Shown here in pieces: positions 18,480 to 27,156 of a DNA stretch of 64,000 nucleotides. Origin of the DNA: Bacteroidota bacterium. GTDB lineage: Bacteria; Bacteroidota; Ignavibacteria; Ignavibacteriales; Melioribacteraceae. The stretch is taken from positions 1-64,000 of the forward strand of contig JAKAKD010000054.1 in NCBI GenBank assembly GCA_021824635.1, given 5' to 3'. The position numbers and the translations under genes are program-made. The notes under the pieces are model-generated. The model did not search any database. It saw nothing but the letters and a program-made list of their open reading frames with translations, and was not told where the DNA came from. Every line of letters starts with the position of its first letter. Within the stretch, counting starts at the first letter, position 1.

Positions 18480-18499
18480 AAAAAATAATTTTGAAGAGA

Positions 18500-18540
18500 A
18501 AGGATTTAAGGCACCAAGCTTTAAATCCTTTTTTTATTTT
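18500..18540 (+). terminator. Rho-independent terminator after the Rrf2 gene
   Basis: A perfect 10-bp stem (AAGGATTTAA at 18500-18509 and its complement at 18521-18530) with an 11-base loop is followed by a run of T residues. It lies 20 bases after the Rrf2 stop. The A-rich 5' side may also let it stop the opposing transcript. Confidence 0.85.
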
Positions 18541-18549
18541 AAATGGATA

Positions 18550-18987
18550 CTAACCGTTGATGTTTCTTAAATCATTAAAAAATAGTTTAAGATAGCTCAG
18601 ATCCGAACACAAAGAATTAAGATTTGCCAAACTGACTTGAGACAGCTGAAGATATTTTTCCGTAAGAACCGAGTTGAAAAATTCAGAAGCATTAATTAAG
18701 AGTTCTTCCAAAACTGTTCTCACCTTTTCGATACTGTTTTTATATTCTTCTGTAGCTTTAAGAAAATATGCCTCATCAACAGTACTTTCTTTTTTCTGAA
18801 CTACACGAAGAAGTCCATCTGAAAATTTTGCGTGAAAAGATAATTCTTTCAGAAGAGAAATTTTATTTTGCTTAATCGCAGTGTCTATCAGCAGTTCAAG
18901 ATCTTCACGGCGCTGTAGGCGGTTTTCAGCGAGCTCACTAACTTTTGTTAAAATACTATTTGTGGTTAAAGAGAAATCGGGATTCAT
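18550..18987 (-). CDS. Hypothetical all-helical protein
   Basis: This 145-residue protein has no signal peptide or membrane helix and is predicted by composition to be entirely alpha-helical, with heptad-like leucines throughout (for example LLIDTAIKQNKISLLKEL). I recognise no family. It starts two bases after the O-methyltransferase stop and is likely cotranscribed with it. The composition and helix periodicity resemble small FliS/FlgN-type chaperones or four-helix bundle proteins, but no flagellar gene is nearby, so that is not claimed. Confidence 0.55.
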   Translation of the reverse strand: MNPDFSLTTNSILTKVSELAENRLQRREDLELLIDTAIKQNKISLLKELSFHAKFSDGLLRVVQKKESTVDEAYFLKATEEYKNSIEKVRTVLEELLINASEFFNSVLTEKYLQLSQVSLANLNSLCSDLSYLKLFFNDLRNING

Positions 18988-18989
18988 AT

Positions 18990-19631
18990 CTAAACTTTCA
19001 CTCCTAAACCGATCCCATCGCCAATAGGAAGAATTGTTGTTTTTAAGGAAGTCTGGTTTGTAAACAATTTATTAAACTCGCGAATAATTTTTGTTGATTT
19101 GCTAAAAGAAGCAGGCACGCTTCTAGCCGCCGGATAACCATGCCAAAGAAGATTATCAACAAATAAAATTCCATGTTTCTTAAGCAGCATTAATGAGTAA
19201 TAAAATAGTTTTTCATAATCTTGCTTGTCCGCATCAAGAAAGATCAGATCATATTTTTTTCCCAGCACCGGCATTATTTCCAACGCGTCACCTTCAAGAA
19301 TCTTGATGGATGGACTAAGTTTGGCGCGTTTAATGAACTCAGTTGCAAGTGTAATATTATTTTTACTTTTTTCAATTGTATCTAATACTGCTTTTTTGCG
19401 CAAGTGCCTTGCTATTCTAATTGATGAATATGCTATTGCCGTTCCGATCTCCAAAACTCTTTTAGGACGATGAATGAGAATCAGTTCTTCAAGAAACTCG
19501 GCTGAATTCCAATCAAGTATCGGAATCTTTTTCTCAAGTGCAAATTCTTCCATCTCTTTGAGAAGAGAGTCCGGCGGATTTCTTAATGATGATAAATAAA
19601 CTTGCTGTCTCTCGTATAGAATTTTGGACAT
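18990..19631 (-). CDS. SAM-dependent O-methyltransferase (YrrM/TrmR or COMT-like)
   Basis: The 213-residue enzyme has the class I methyltransferase motifs VLEIGTAIAYSSIRIA (SAM loop), ILEGDALEI and DLIFLDADKQDYEKLF. It also has GILFVDNLLWHG, where the Asp/Asn pair binds the divalent metal as in catechol O-methyltransferase-like enzymes. The family includes bacterial tRNA wobble-uridine methyltransferase TrmR and small-molecule O-methyltransferases; the two cannot be told apart here. It sits eight bases downstream of the T9SS subtilase gene. Confidence 0.82.
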   Translation of the reverse strand: MSKILYERQQVYLSSLRNPPDSLLKEMEEFALEKKIPILDWNSAEFLEELILIHRPKRVLEIGTAIAYSSIRIARHLRKKAVLDTIEKSKNNITLATEFIKRAKLSPSIKILEGDALEIMPVLGKKYDLIFLDADKQDYEKLFYYSLMLLKKHGILFVDNLLWHGYPAARSVPASFSKSTKIIREFNKLFTNQTSLKTTILPIGDGIGLGVKV

Positions 19632-19639
19632 CGTTTTCT

Positions 19640-21664
19640 CTACTTAATTAACATCATTTTTTTTGTTGCGCTAAAATTATCTGTCTGCAATCTATAAAAA
19701 TAAACGCCGGAGGATAATTGATAATTGATAATTGAGAATTGAGAATTGTATGATCCTGCAAGCTGATATTCATTAACTAGTGTTGCTACTTCTCTACCTA
19801 ATAAATCATAAACTTTCAAAGTAACTTTACTTGGAGCTGATAGCTGATAGCTGATAACCGTACTCGGATTAAATGGATTTGGATAATTTTGAGCAAGATT
19901 GAAATTTGTTGGAATCTCATCGTTTATCTTTACAGAAGTTATATTGCTGATATTCATACTGCCATATGAAAACTTGTAATTACTAATTCCAGCAGGTTCC
20001 CTTACAAATGCGCCACCAGTAGTCTGATATGTAAAATAAAATTTGACCGAATCACCATTAGTAATAGTAGTAGGCAAAGTGTAGTTGTATTTAAAAGTAT
20101 AATTGAAATTTACTGGATGCATTGAAACGGATTGGAAAGAACTTCCACCTATACTGTAATTTAATCTTACTGTTGAAGAGTCAACGCCATTAGCATCTAT
20201 AAAAATTTTGTTAATGACTTTATAAACATCATTAACTGCACTTAAATTTGGATAAGAAATTGCCTTCTTAGCTGAAATTAATCCCCACCCTCTATCATTA
20301 TTTGGATTAGCCGTGTTGTCGCCCGATTCAAGAAATATTTTTCTAATCTGAGCGTTTGTTAAATGAGGCCATGCTGATTTTAGTAATGCTGCTATTCCAG
20401 CTGCTATTGGTGTTGCAAAGGAAGTACCACTTCCAGTTCCATAACTAACCCCATTGGATAAAGGTATGGAATTACCCGAACCCATAGCTACAACTTCTGG
20501 TTTTATTCTTTTATCATAAGTTGGACCCCGACTGCTAAAATATGCAACGTCATTATTTGAAGTAACAGCTCCCACAGTAATAATATTCAAAGCATCTCCA
20601 GGAGAATCTATCCCACCATTTCCTACGCCCCAATAAGAAGCACCGTCATTACCAGCCGCAGTAAATGTAGAAACACCTCTATCATATGCAAGATTAGCTG
20701 CTTTTGCTACAATAGTAGTGATACCATTTATATCAGCGTAAGAATAAGAAAGTTCAGGGGAGATAAATTCTGTATATCCAAGTGAGCTACTTGTTATGTC
20801 CACTCCAGCGCTTTCCATATCTTCAAGAGCTGCTGCATAATTGTCTTCCTCATAATGTTTATCCTTATTTCCAGTTGAAGAGTCTTCAGTCTTTGCTAAA
20901 AAGAATTTAGCTCCATACGCTGGACCAATTGCAAAACCCGGATCATAACCTGCCATTAAACAAAACACCACTGCCCCATGCGAGATCCCATTCACAATAT
21001 AATTTTGAGCATTGTTGTCTCCTTCGACATAATCATATTCACGTAGTACATTATTTCTATCTTTCAATGCAGTATAAATTTGCCAAGAAAAACCATCGTC
21101 CAGAATTCCAACATAAACACCTTCTCCATTTATTCCCAAGTCATGTACTGCAGGAATATCTGAAAGAGCATTTTGTGTCCGAGAGTCTCCATAGTTCAAG
21201 GAAGTAGGAGAAGAAATTTTATTTAATTGCTGAACACTGTTGTTCCGGTTGATTAATTGATTTTCATCCGTTCTTGATTTGAACACCCGGACTTTTTCAA
21301 TTTTTTCTATGCACGATAAACTTTTTAATTGATTTATTTGAGCATCGGTCAAGTAACAACTGACTGCATTAAACCATTTTAATTTGTTCTCAATTTTAAT
21401 TCCGAGCTGCTCAATTTGATTAGTATAATTTTCACTGAGAGGAATGTCCTCAAACGTGATATAATTATCCTCCCCCATAACTTGTTTTCTTCTTTCAATA
21501 GCTTTAGGCGAAAGTTCTTTCTCCGCCAACTTAAAAATTGCAGAAGATTTATGAAGTGAACCCGATACAGAAACGCCTTTATCTTTGAAATAGATCAGAT
21601 ATTTTGTTTGTGCCGAAATTAATGAGGCAGATAAAAGGATAATTAAAAAAACAATTTTTCTCAT
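19640..21664 (-). CDS. Secreted subtilisin-like S8 protease with T9SS sorting domain
   Basis: The 674-residue precursor has a signal peptide (ILLSASLISAQT), an inhibitor-like propeptide (about residues 20-130) and an S8 catalytic domain. The catalytic triad is visible as Asp in GILDDGFSW, His in ISHGAVVFCLMAG and Ser in GTGSGTSFATPIAAG. The oxyanion Asn lies in STFTAAGNDG. A beta domain follows, and the last 80 residues are a T9SS type A domain (YPNPFNPSTVIS ... GVYFYRLQ). It is probably an extracellular protease processed at the surface. The sorting domain carries two 7-bp tandem repeats (see separate entries). Confidence 0.92.
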   Translation of the reverse strand: MRKIVFLIILLSASLISAQTKYLIYFKDKGVSVSGSLHKSSAIFKLAEKELSPKAIERRKQVMGEDNYITFEDIPLSENYTNQIEQLGIKIENKLKWFNAVSCYLTDAQINQLKSLSCIEKIEKVRVFKSRTDENQLINRNNSVQQLNKISSPTSLNYGDSRTQNALSDIPAVHDLGINGEGVYVGILDDGFSWQIYTALKDRNNVLREYDYVEGDNNAQNYIVNGISHGAVVFCLMAGYDPGFAIGPAYGAKFFLAKTEDSSTGNKDKHYEEDNYAAALEDMESAGVDITSSSLGYTEFISPELSYSYADINGITTIVAKAANLAYDRGVSTFTAAGNDGASYWGVGNGGIDSPGDALNIITVGAVTSNNDVAYFSSRGPTYDKRIKPEVVAMGSGNSIPLSNGVSYGTGSGTSFATPIAAGIAALLKSAWPHLTNAQIRKIFLESGDNTANPNNDRGWGLISAKKAISYPNLSAVNDVYKVINKIFIDANGVDSSTVRLNYSIGGSSFQSVSMHPVNFNYTFKYNYTLPTTITNGDSVKFYFTYQTTGGAFVREPAGISNYKFSYGSMNISNITSVKINDEIPTNFNLAQNYPNPFNPSTVISYQLSAPSKVTLKVYDLLGREVATLVNEYQLAGSYNSQFSIINYQLSSGVYFYRLQTDNFSATKKMMLIK
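19713..19748. repeat. Five tandem 7-bp units inside the T9SS domain of the subtilase
   Basis: On the plus strand the unit GATAATT occurs three times (19713-19733), followed by two units of GAGAATT (19734-19747) and a closing G. The array lies in the coding sequence for the FSIINYQLSS stretch of the sorting domain. Seven is not a multiple of three, so gain or loss of one unit would change the reading frame just before the conserved final strand. Confidence 0.85.
19836..19856. repeat. Three tandem 7-bp units inside the T9SS domain of the subtilase
   Basis: GCTGATA occurs three times without mismatch. In the coding direction it encodes the ISYQLSA strand right after the NPFNPST motif at the start of the sorting domain. 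It is a second, unrelated heptanucleotide array 90 bases from the first. Confidence 0.85.
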
Positions 21665-21716
21665 TTAATCCTCATACGAAAATGAATTTTTCTATTTAAC
21701 AATGTACCAAATAAAA

Positions 21717-21755
21717 AAGTGCGAATTGAAAAACAATTTTTTCAAATCCGCACTT
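21717..21755 (-). terminator. Terminator downstream of lepB
   Basis: A long imperfect inverted repeat (AAGTGCG at 21717 pairing with CGCACTT ending at 21755, extended inward by A/T pairs with one bulge) lies 27 bases after the lepB stop. Read on the minus strand it is followed by TTTTTTATTT. It separates lepB from the downstream subtilase gene. Confidence 0.75.
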
Positions 21756-21781
21756 CGATTTAAAGATTTATCAGCTAAAAC

Positions 21782-22708
21782 TCAATGAACTAATTTTGCA
21801 ATTCTTCCTAACCTGACTGTGCTTAATAAATTAAAGAAATCAGAGAATGGAATGCTCGGATCCCATGACCAATAGATCATAAGCGCTTCTCCTACAACTT
21901 TATCCCGGCCGACAAATCCCCAGAAGCGGCTATCCAAACTATCATCCCGGTTATCTCCCATCATAAAAAAATAATCTTGCTTTAATGTATATGAACTAAC
22001 CGGCTTTCCTTCTATCATAATTTTATTGCCTTCAACAGTAACAACACGCATACCAAATTCACGGTCAATAATTGTCCGCCATTGTTCAATGTTATCCAGT
22101 GTTAGTTTTATTACATCTCCTTTTTTAGGAATGACGAGTGGACCATAATTATCTTCGTTGAAATTACTTCCTTTAGGAAATATACTGTCATTTCCAATTC
22201 CCTTAGGAGTAACATAATTATTTAGATATTGAATTTGCGGCGCACGCGGCGCTTCCTTTCCGTTCACAAAAACAACTTTGTCAACAATTTCAATTGTATC
22301 GCCGGGAATTGCAATGCATCTTTTGACATAATTGCTTATGTCTGTTGGAACTAATTCATCCTTAGAACCGGGGAATTCAAAAACAACAATATCACCCCGT
22401 TTGGGTTCACGTATTGCCGGCATCTGAAAATACGGCAGTTTGATATTTGTGAATGGTATATTCCTTGGCGAAGAGGCGCCATAAATAAATTTATTTACAA
22501 AGAGAAAATCACCGACCCAAATTGTTTTTTCCATAGAGCCGGTCGGAACACGAGAAGTTTCTATGAAAAATGTCTTAATTAGGAATGCGGCTACTGCAGC
22601 AAACAACAGATTTTTCCAAAATTCCCAAAATTTTTGCTTCGATGTTTTCATAACCGGATTTTTCTTCTCTTTAGGTTGTTCTTTCTTTTCGTCTTTTAAC
22701 AGCGCCAT
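21782..22708 (-). CDS. lepB: Signal peptidase I (LepB)
   Basis: LepB removes signal peptides from Sec-exported proteins at the periplasmic face. The 308-residue product has a charged cytoplasmic N-terminus and a membrane helix near residues 30-50. Next come the catalytic Ser in TSRVPTGSMEKTI, the Lys general base in YVKRCIAIPGDTIEI and the family box GDNRDDSLDSRFWG. There is an insertion of about 60 residues between boxes D and E, normal for longer Gram-negative forms. It lies 102 bases downstream of lepA, the classic lepA-lepB order. Confidence 0.95.
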   Translation of the reverse strand: MALLKDEKKEQPKEKKNPVMKTSKQKFWEFWKNLLFAAVAAFLIKTFFIETSRVPTGSMEKTIWVGDFLFVNKFIYGASSPRNIPFTNIKLPYFQMPAIREPKRGDIVVFEFPGSKDELVPTDISNYVKRCIAIPGDTIEIVDKVVFVNGKEAPRAPQIQYLNNYVTPKGIGNDSIFPKGSNFNEDNYGPLVIPKKGDVIKLTLDNIEQWRTIIDREFGMRVVTVEGNKIMIEGKPVSSYTLKQDYFFMMGDNRDDSLDSRFWGFVGRDKVVGEALMIYWSWDPSIPFSDFFNLLSTVRLGRIAKLVH

Positions 22709-22763
22709 GTTTCCTTCTTCAAATTTTTATGCGGACTGGTTTATTAATTTTATTTTCATACTC

Positions 22764-22804
22764 TCAATCATGAGCAAGATTAAGATCAAGATCATGAACT
22801 TGAT
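22764..22804. repeat. AAGATC-rich low-complexity spacer between lepA and lepB
   Basis: The spacer contains AAGATTAAGATCAAGATCAT and a short inverted pair ATCAAG/CTTGAT (22785-22790 and 22799-22804). It looks like an eroded microsatellite rather than a promoter or terminator. No function can be assigned. Confidence 0.3.
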
Positions 22805-22810
22805 AAAATA

Positions 22811-24604
22811 TCAATCATCAATTTGTAATACTGCTAAAAATGCTTCTTGCGGAATTTCAACGTTACCTACCTGCTTCATCCTTTTCTTGCCTTCTTTCTG
22901 TTTCTCAAGAAGTTTTCTCTTCCGGGTAATATCTCCGCCGTAACATTTTGCCAACACATTTTTACGCAATGCTTTTACGTTTGTCCTTGATACGACTTTA
23001 GATCCAATAGCAGCTTGAATTGCAATCTCAAACATTTGCCGAGGAATTAAATCTTTCAGTTTGGTGCAAACTTTTTGTCCCCACGTAAAAGATTTTTTTT
23101 CGTGACAGATGATTGAAAGCGCATCAACTTTTTCACCATTCAAAAGAATATCAATTTTAACTAAGTCCGATTCACGGTATCCGGTAAATTCATAATCGAA
23201 TGAAGCATAACCGCGCGAGATTGATTTTAGTTTATCATAAAAATCAAAAATAATCTCAGCTAGCGGAAATTCAAATTCAATATCTGCACGAGTCGGATCA
23301 ATATACGTTGTATTCTTATATACACCCCTTTTTTCAATCGCAAGCTGCATTAAGTTCCCAACATATTCACTAGGGGTAACTATTTGCGCTTTTACATACG
23401 GTTCTTCTACGTGTTCTATGTCGCCAACAGCAGGCATATCGGAAGGATTATCAACAATTACTTTTTCTCCGTTCTTCTTGAACACCCAATATTCAACGTT
23501 AGGAAGGGTTGTAACAATCGACTGATCATATTCACGTTCAAGTCTTTCCTGAACAATTTCCATATGAAGCATTCCGAGAAATCCGCATCTGAACCCGAAA
23601 CCAAGTGCGGCAGAAGTTTCCGGGGAATAGCTTAATGCAGAATCGTTGAGCCGGAATTTTTCTAAAGCTTCGCGAAGGTTTTCGTAATCATCAGAACTTG
23701 TTGGATAAAGACCGCTGAAAACCATCGGTTTTATTTCTTTATATCCGGGTAGCGCTTTCTCTGCACCGTTGCGGATATGTGTAACTGTATCTCCAACTTT
23801 AGCATCGTGAACATCTTTGACGCCGGGGATTAAATAACCAACATTGCCAGCACGTAATTCGCCTGTGCGTATTCTTCCAAGACGTAACGTTCCAACTTCC
23901 TCGGCAAGATATTTTTTATCATTCACAAAAAATTTTATTTCATCTTTTTCTTTTATAACTCCATTGAAAAGACGAACGTAGGCAACGGCACCGCGGTAAG
24001 AATCAAAAATTGAATCGAATACAAGCGCCTGAAGCGGCGCATTTTCATCTCCAGACGGCGGAGCGATCCTTTGAACAATCGCTTCCAACATCTCTTCAAT
24101 ACCAATTCTTTCTTTGGCACTGACTAAAATTATATCTTCGCTTTTACATCCGATCAAATCAATAATTTGTTTTTGAACAACATCCACCATAGCACTTGGC
24201 AAATCAATTTTATTTATAACCGGTATAATTTCAAGTCCGGCATCAATTGCCATATAAAGATTACTGATTGTTTGTGCTTCTACACCCTGAGCGGCATCAA
24301 CTACAAGAATTGCGCCTTCACAAGCGGCAAGCGAGCGGGATACTTCATAAGAAAAATCTACATGCCCCGGAGTATCAATCAAATTCAGAGTGTACTCAAA
24401 CTCATCTTTTGCGATATATTTCATCTGAATCGCATGAGATTTAATCGTAATTCCACGTTCGCGTTCCAGATCAAGACTATCCAGCAATTGTTCTTTTGCC
24501 TCGCGTTTGGAAATAGTGTGCGTAGTTTCTAAAAGACAATCGGCGATTGTAGATTTACCGTGATCTATATGAGCAATTATACAGAAATTGCGGATGTGTA
24601 TCAT
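22811..24604 (-). CDS. lepA: Elongation factor 4 (LepA)
   Basis: LepA is a ribosome-bound translational GTPase related to EF-G. The 597-residue product has G1 [10 protein letters not shown]2 in [10 protein letters not shown]3 DTPGHVDF, and G4 NKIDLPSA. It has the unique C-terminal domain with [13 protein letters not shown] and the closing basic [17 protein letters not shown] use the ATG at 24604 ([18 protein letters not shown]); a TTG three codons upstream is possible. Divergent from the PQQ-propeller gene across about 115 bases. Confidence 0.97.
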   Translation of the reverse strand: MIHIRNFCIIAHIDHGKSTIADCLLETTHTISKREAKEQLLDSLDLERERGITIKSHAIQMKYIAKDEFEYTLNLIDTPGHVDFSYEVSRSLAACEGAILVVDAAQGVEAQTISNLYMAIDAGLEIIPVINKIDLPSAMVDVVQKQIIDLIGCKSEDIILVSAKERIGIEEMLEAIVQRIAPPSGDENAPLQALVFDSIFDSYRGAVAYVRLFNGVIKEKDEIKFFVNDKKYLAEEVGTLRLGRIRTGELRAGNVGYLIPGVKDVHDAKVGDTVTHIRNGAEKALPGYKEIKPMVFSGLYPTSSDDYENLREALEKFRLNDSALSYSPETSAALGFGFRCGFLGMLHMEIVQERLEREYDQSIVTTLPNVEYWVFKKNGEKVIVDNPSDMPAVGDIEHVEEPYVKAQIVTPSEYVGNLMQLAIEKRGVYKNTTYIDPTRADIEFEFPLAEIIFDFYDKLKSISRGYASFDYEFTGYRESDLVKIDILLNGEKVDALSIICHEKKSFTWGQKVCTKLKDLIPRQMFEIAIQAAIGSKVVSRTNVKALRKNVLAKCYGGDITRKRKLLEKQKEGKKRMKQVGNVEIPQEAFLAVLQIDD

Positions 24605-24719
24605 GTTTCTCAATTTTTAGTGCGCAAATATATGAAAAATGATAATGGTATGACAATTCAGCAGATGCCAAAGTAAGTCATCCCTCTTTTTATTAATTTT
24701 GTGACGGAAAAAATTTGAT

Positions 24720-25838
24720 ATGAAAAAATTATTAGTCATAATATTACTTTTCGCCGGACTCACGAATTCGATTGCGCAGAATAAAGAAAAAGAAAGCGCT
24801 CCCGAAACATCAATTGACATTTACACAAAGATAGAACTGAAATCTTTTATTGGCATTAGTTCAGTTCTATGGGAAAATAAAATTTTCACTTGTGAAAAAC
24901 CCGGCGTTGTAACATGCTTTGATACAACCGGTAATATTGTCTGGCGGCATAACATGCCCTCGGAGATTGTAACCGGACCATTAGTTACAGACGGACAAAT
25001 AGCAATTGGTACAGTCAACGGAGAAATTATTTCTCTAATTGCACATACGGGGGAACAGATTCAATCGCTGGGAATAGATGATACTCTTACAACAGATTTA
25101 ACCGCAATGCAATATGAAGGTGATAAAGAATTGTTTTTGCCTAAACAATCGCCTTCCAAAACCGCGATACTATTTGGAACATCATCCGGAATCATTTACT
25201 GTCTCGATCTTGAGACTCTACAAGAATATTGGCGGAATAACGATTCACACGGAAAAATTATTTATCCTCCACTGGTCATTCAGAACAAAGTATTGTTTGC
25301 CGGCTCTGACGGATATTTATATTCTATTGATGCACGGAACGGATTATTGAACTGGCGATGGAAAGAAACAGAGACAACCGATTTCTCAGAAGCAAAAATT
25401 GTATGCGATGGGGAAAAAGTTTTTGCCGTTACAAAAGATTCTCAACTTTATTGCCTCGATCTTCTGCTGGGTAAACTGATCTGGAAAAGTGAAAAAATAA
25501 AAATTCTTCCCTCGATTGCACTATCAAATGATGGAAAAAATCTTTTTGCCAAGACTAATGATAAAAGATTTTTAGTCATCTCAGCCGAAAAAGGAATTGT
25601 TACAAGACAATTAAAACGAAGCGACCCTTTCGATTCACTGCGGACTCAGCCGATTAGTTATAAAGATAAAATTTATTATACGAATAACGGGTCCATATTT
25701 GCGCTGGACAAAAAATTTAAGGAAGAGAATATTTTCGATTTTGGCGAAACAAGTATTACTACTTTTCTACAGATAAGTAATGATAAATTTCTAGCCGCAA
25801 CTTCTTCCGGAACAATTCTAATCTTTGGGATAAGGTAA
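24720..25838 (+). CDS. Exported PQQ-like beta-propeller protein
   Basis: The 372-residue protein has a signal peptide (LLFAGLTNSIAQN) and a series of PQQ-type propeller blades with the typical D...G...W pattern, such as FDTTGNIVWRH, LDLETLQEYWR, IDARNGLLNWRW and LDLLLGKLIWKSE. The blades suggest a BamB-like scaffold or a periplasmic binding protein, not a quinoprotein dehydrogenase, as no cofactor-binding region is visible. It is followed after four bases by the HAD phosphatase gene, so the two are probably cotranscribed. Confidence 0.8.
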   Translation: MKKLLVIILLFAGLTNSIAQNKEKESAPETSIDIYTKIELKSFIGISSVLWENKIFTCEKPGVVTCFDTTGNIVWRHNMPSEIVTGPLVTDGQIAIGTVNGEIISLIAHTGEQIQSLGIDDTLTTDLTAMQYEGDKELFLPKQSPSKTAILFGTSSGIIYCLDLETLQEYWRNNDSHGKIIYPPLVIQNKVLFAGSDGYLYSIDARNGLLNWRWKETETTDFSEAKIVCDGEKVFAVTKDSQLYCLDLLLGKLIWKSEKIKILPSIALSNDGKNLFAKTNDKRFLVISAEKGIVTRQLKRSDPFDSLRTQPISYKDKIYYTNNGSIFALDKKFKEENIFDFGETSITTFLQISNDKFLAATSSGTILIFGIR

Positions 25839-25842
25839 TAAC

Positions 25843-26493
25843 TTGCGAAATTTTGAAGGAATAATTTTCGACATTGACGGCACACTCACATCAACAAATG
25901 AACTGATCTTTGCAACATTTAGACATGTAACAGAAAAATATCTTAATAAAAAAGTGACCGATGAAGAGATAATTTCACTTTTCGGTCCAACCGAAGATGT
26001 AATATTGAAAGAATTTATGAATGAAAATTATAATGAAGCGCGAAAAGATTATATGGATTTCTACGAAGCCAAGCATCACCTAATGGCAGATGTATATCCC
26101 GGTATAAAAGAAGTTCTTGAATTCATCAAGTCGAAGAATATTCCTCTATCAATTTATACAGGTAAGGGGCGAGATTCTTCAATAATTACTCTGCGGAAAA
26201 TTGGGATCATTGATTTGTTCGATATGATTGTAACCGGTGATGATGTTGTAGACCATAAACCTTCTCCGGAGGGAATTGATGTCTTTGTAAAAAAATTCAA
26301 TTTGAATCCCGAAAAAGTTTTGATGATTGGAGACGCACCGGCAGACGTTCTTGCGGCAAGAAGTGCCGGAGTCAAAATTGCATCCGTTGTATGGGATAGT
26401 TACGCAAAAGAAAAAGTATTGACAATGAATAGTGATTATGTCTTCGAGACAGTTGATGAACTGATGAAATTCCTAAAAGAAAATTTGGAATGA
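25843..26493 (+). CDS. HAD-superfamily hydrolase (phosphoglycolate phosphatase-like)
   Basis: The 216-residue enzyme carries the HAD motifs: IIFDIDGTLTS (nucleophile Asp and acid/base Asp), LSIYTGKGRD (motif II), KPSPEG (motif III Lys) and MIGDAPADVLAARSAG (motif IV). A helical cap lies between motifs I and II. It fits the PGP/Gph or pyrophosphatase PpaX branch, substrate unproven. The start is a TTG at 25843, four bases after the propeller stop; no ATG gives the complete motif I. Confidence 0.88.
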   Translation: MRNFEGIIFDIDGTLTSTNELIFATFRHVTEKYLNKKVTDEEIISLFGPTEDVILKEFMNENYNEARKDYMDFYEAKHHLMADVYPGIKEVLEFIKSKNIPLSIYTGKGRDSSIITLRKIGIIDLFDMIVTGDDVVDHKPSPEGIDVFVKKFNLNPEKVLMIGDAPADVLAARSAGVKIASVVWDSYAKEKVLTMNSDYVFETVDELMKFLKENLE

Positions 26494-26528
26494 AATTAAT
26501 CTTACAACATTTAAAAGGTGGAATTTCT

Positions 26529-26873
26529 TTATTGATTTTCTGATAGATGTTTGGTTAGTGCTTCTTTCAGCGGAGTGAGTTCGTTTTGTATAATGAACCA
26601 GATGATTGTAATATCTATCTTAAAGTACTCGTGAACGATCCGATTTCTAATTCCTCTTAACTTTTGCCATGGGATATCTGTAAACTTTTTCTGTATTTCT
26701 AATGGGATATTTTTTGAAGCTTCACCAATAATTTCAATGTTTCTTACAATACCATCTATCACTAGGGAATTAATTGAAAAATCTTCAAATGATAGATTCT
26801 TTGTATAGCTCTGAATCTTTTCTATACTTTCCAGAATATCTTCGAATAGCAATTTCCAATCTCTGTTAGACAT
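26529..26873 (-). CDS. hepT: HepT-like HEPN ribonuclease toxin (DUF86)
   Basis: The 114-residue helical protein contains the HEPN active-site motif R-x4-H-x-Y (RNRIVHEY, near residue 79), the catalytic signature of HepT RNase toxins. In known HepT/MntA modules the toxin cuts RNA, and its Tyr in this motif is AMPylated by MntA to inactivate it. Both the Arg/His and the Tyr are present here, so the protein appears intact. It overlaps mntA by eight bases, downstream of it, in the usual order. No biochemical evidence for this copy. Confidence 0.85.
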   Translation of the reverse strand: MSNRDWKLLFEDILESIEKIQSYTKNLSFEDFSINSLVIDGIVRNIEIIGEASKNIPLEIQKKFTDIPWQKLRGIRNRIVHEYFKIDITIIWFIIQNELTPLKEALTKHLSENQ

Positions 26874-27156
26874 AGATCAAATCTTGTTTAATGTAATCCA
26901 ACATTTTGGGTTTGAGTGCATTTGGAGTAACAATATCAACCTTAATGCCAAGTATATCTTCTAGCTCATCACCGAGAAGTACGAAGTCTAGCCCTATCGG
27001 TTTTTCCAGTTCAACAAGAATATCAACATCGCTAAACTCTGTAGCTTCACCTCTTGCTACCGAACCAAAGATTCCTAATTGCCTAACATTATATTTTTCT
27101 TTGATACTTTGCTGGTGTAATTCGAGCAATGATTTTATTTCCGATAACTTTTTCAT
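26866..27156 (-). CDS. mntA: MntA-like minimal nucleotidyltransferase antitoxin
   Basis: The 96-residue protein has the nucleotidyltransferase motif GS-x10-D-x-D (from GSVARG to SDVDILVE, residues 31-46), exact for MNT-domain proteins. A later acidic region can provide the third carboxylate. It would AMPylate and so neutralise the HepT toxin encoded immediately after it. The pair sits between the HAD gene and a degraded intergenic patch, consistent with a mobile accessory module. Confidence 0.85.
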   Translation of the reverse strand: MKKLSEIKSLLELHQQSIKEKYNVRQLGIFGSVARGEATEFSDVDILVELEKPIGLDFVLLGDELEDILGIKVDIVTPNALKPKMLDYIKQDLIYV

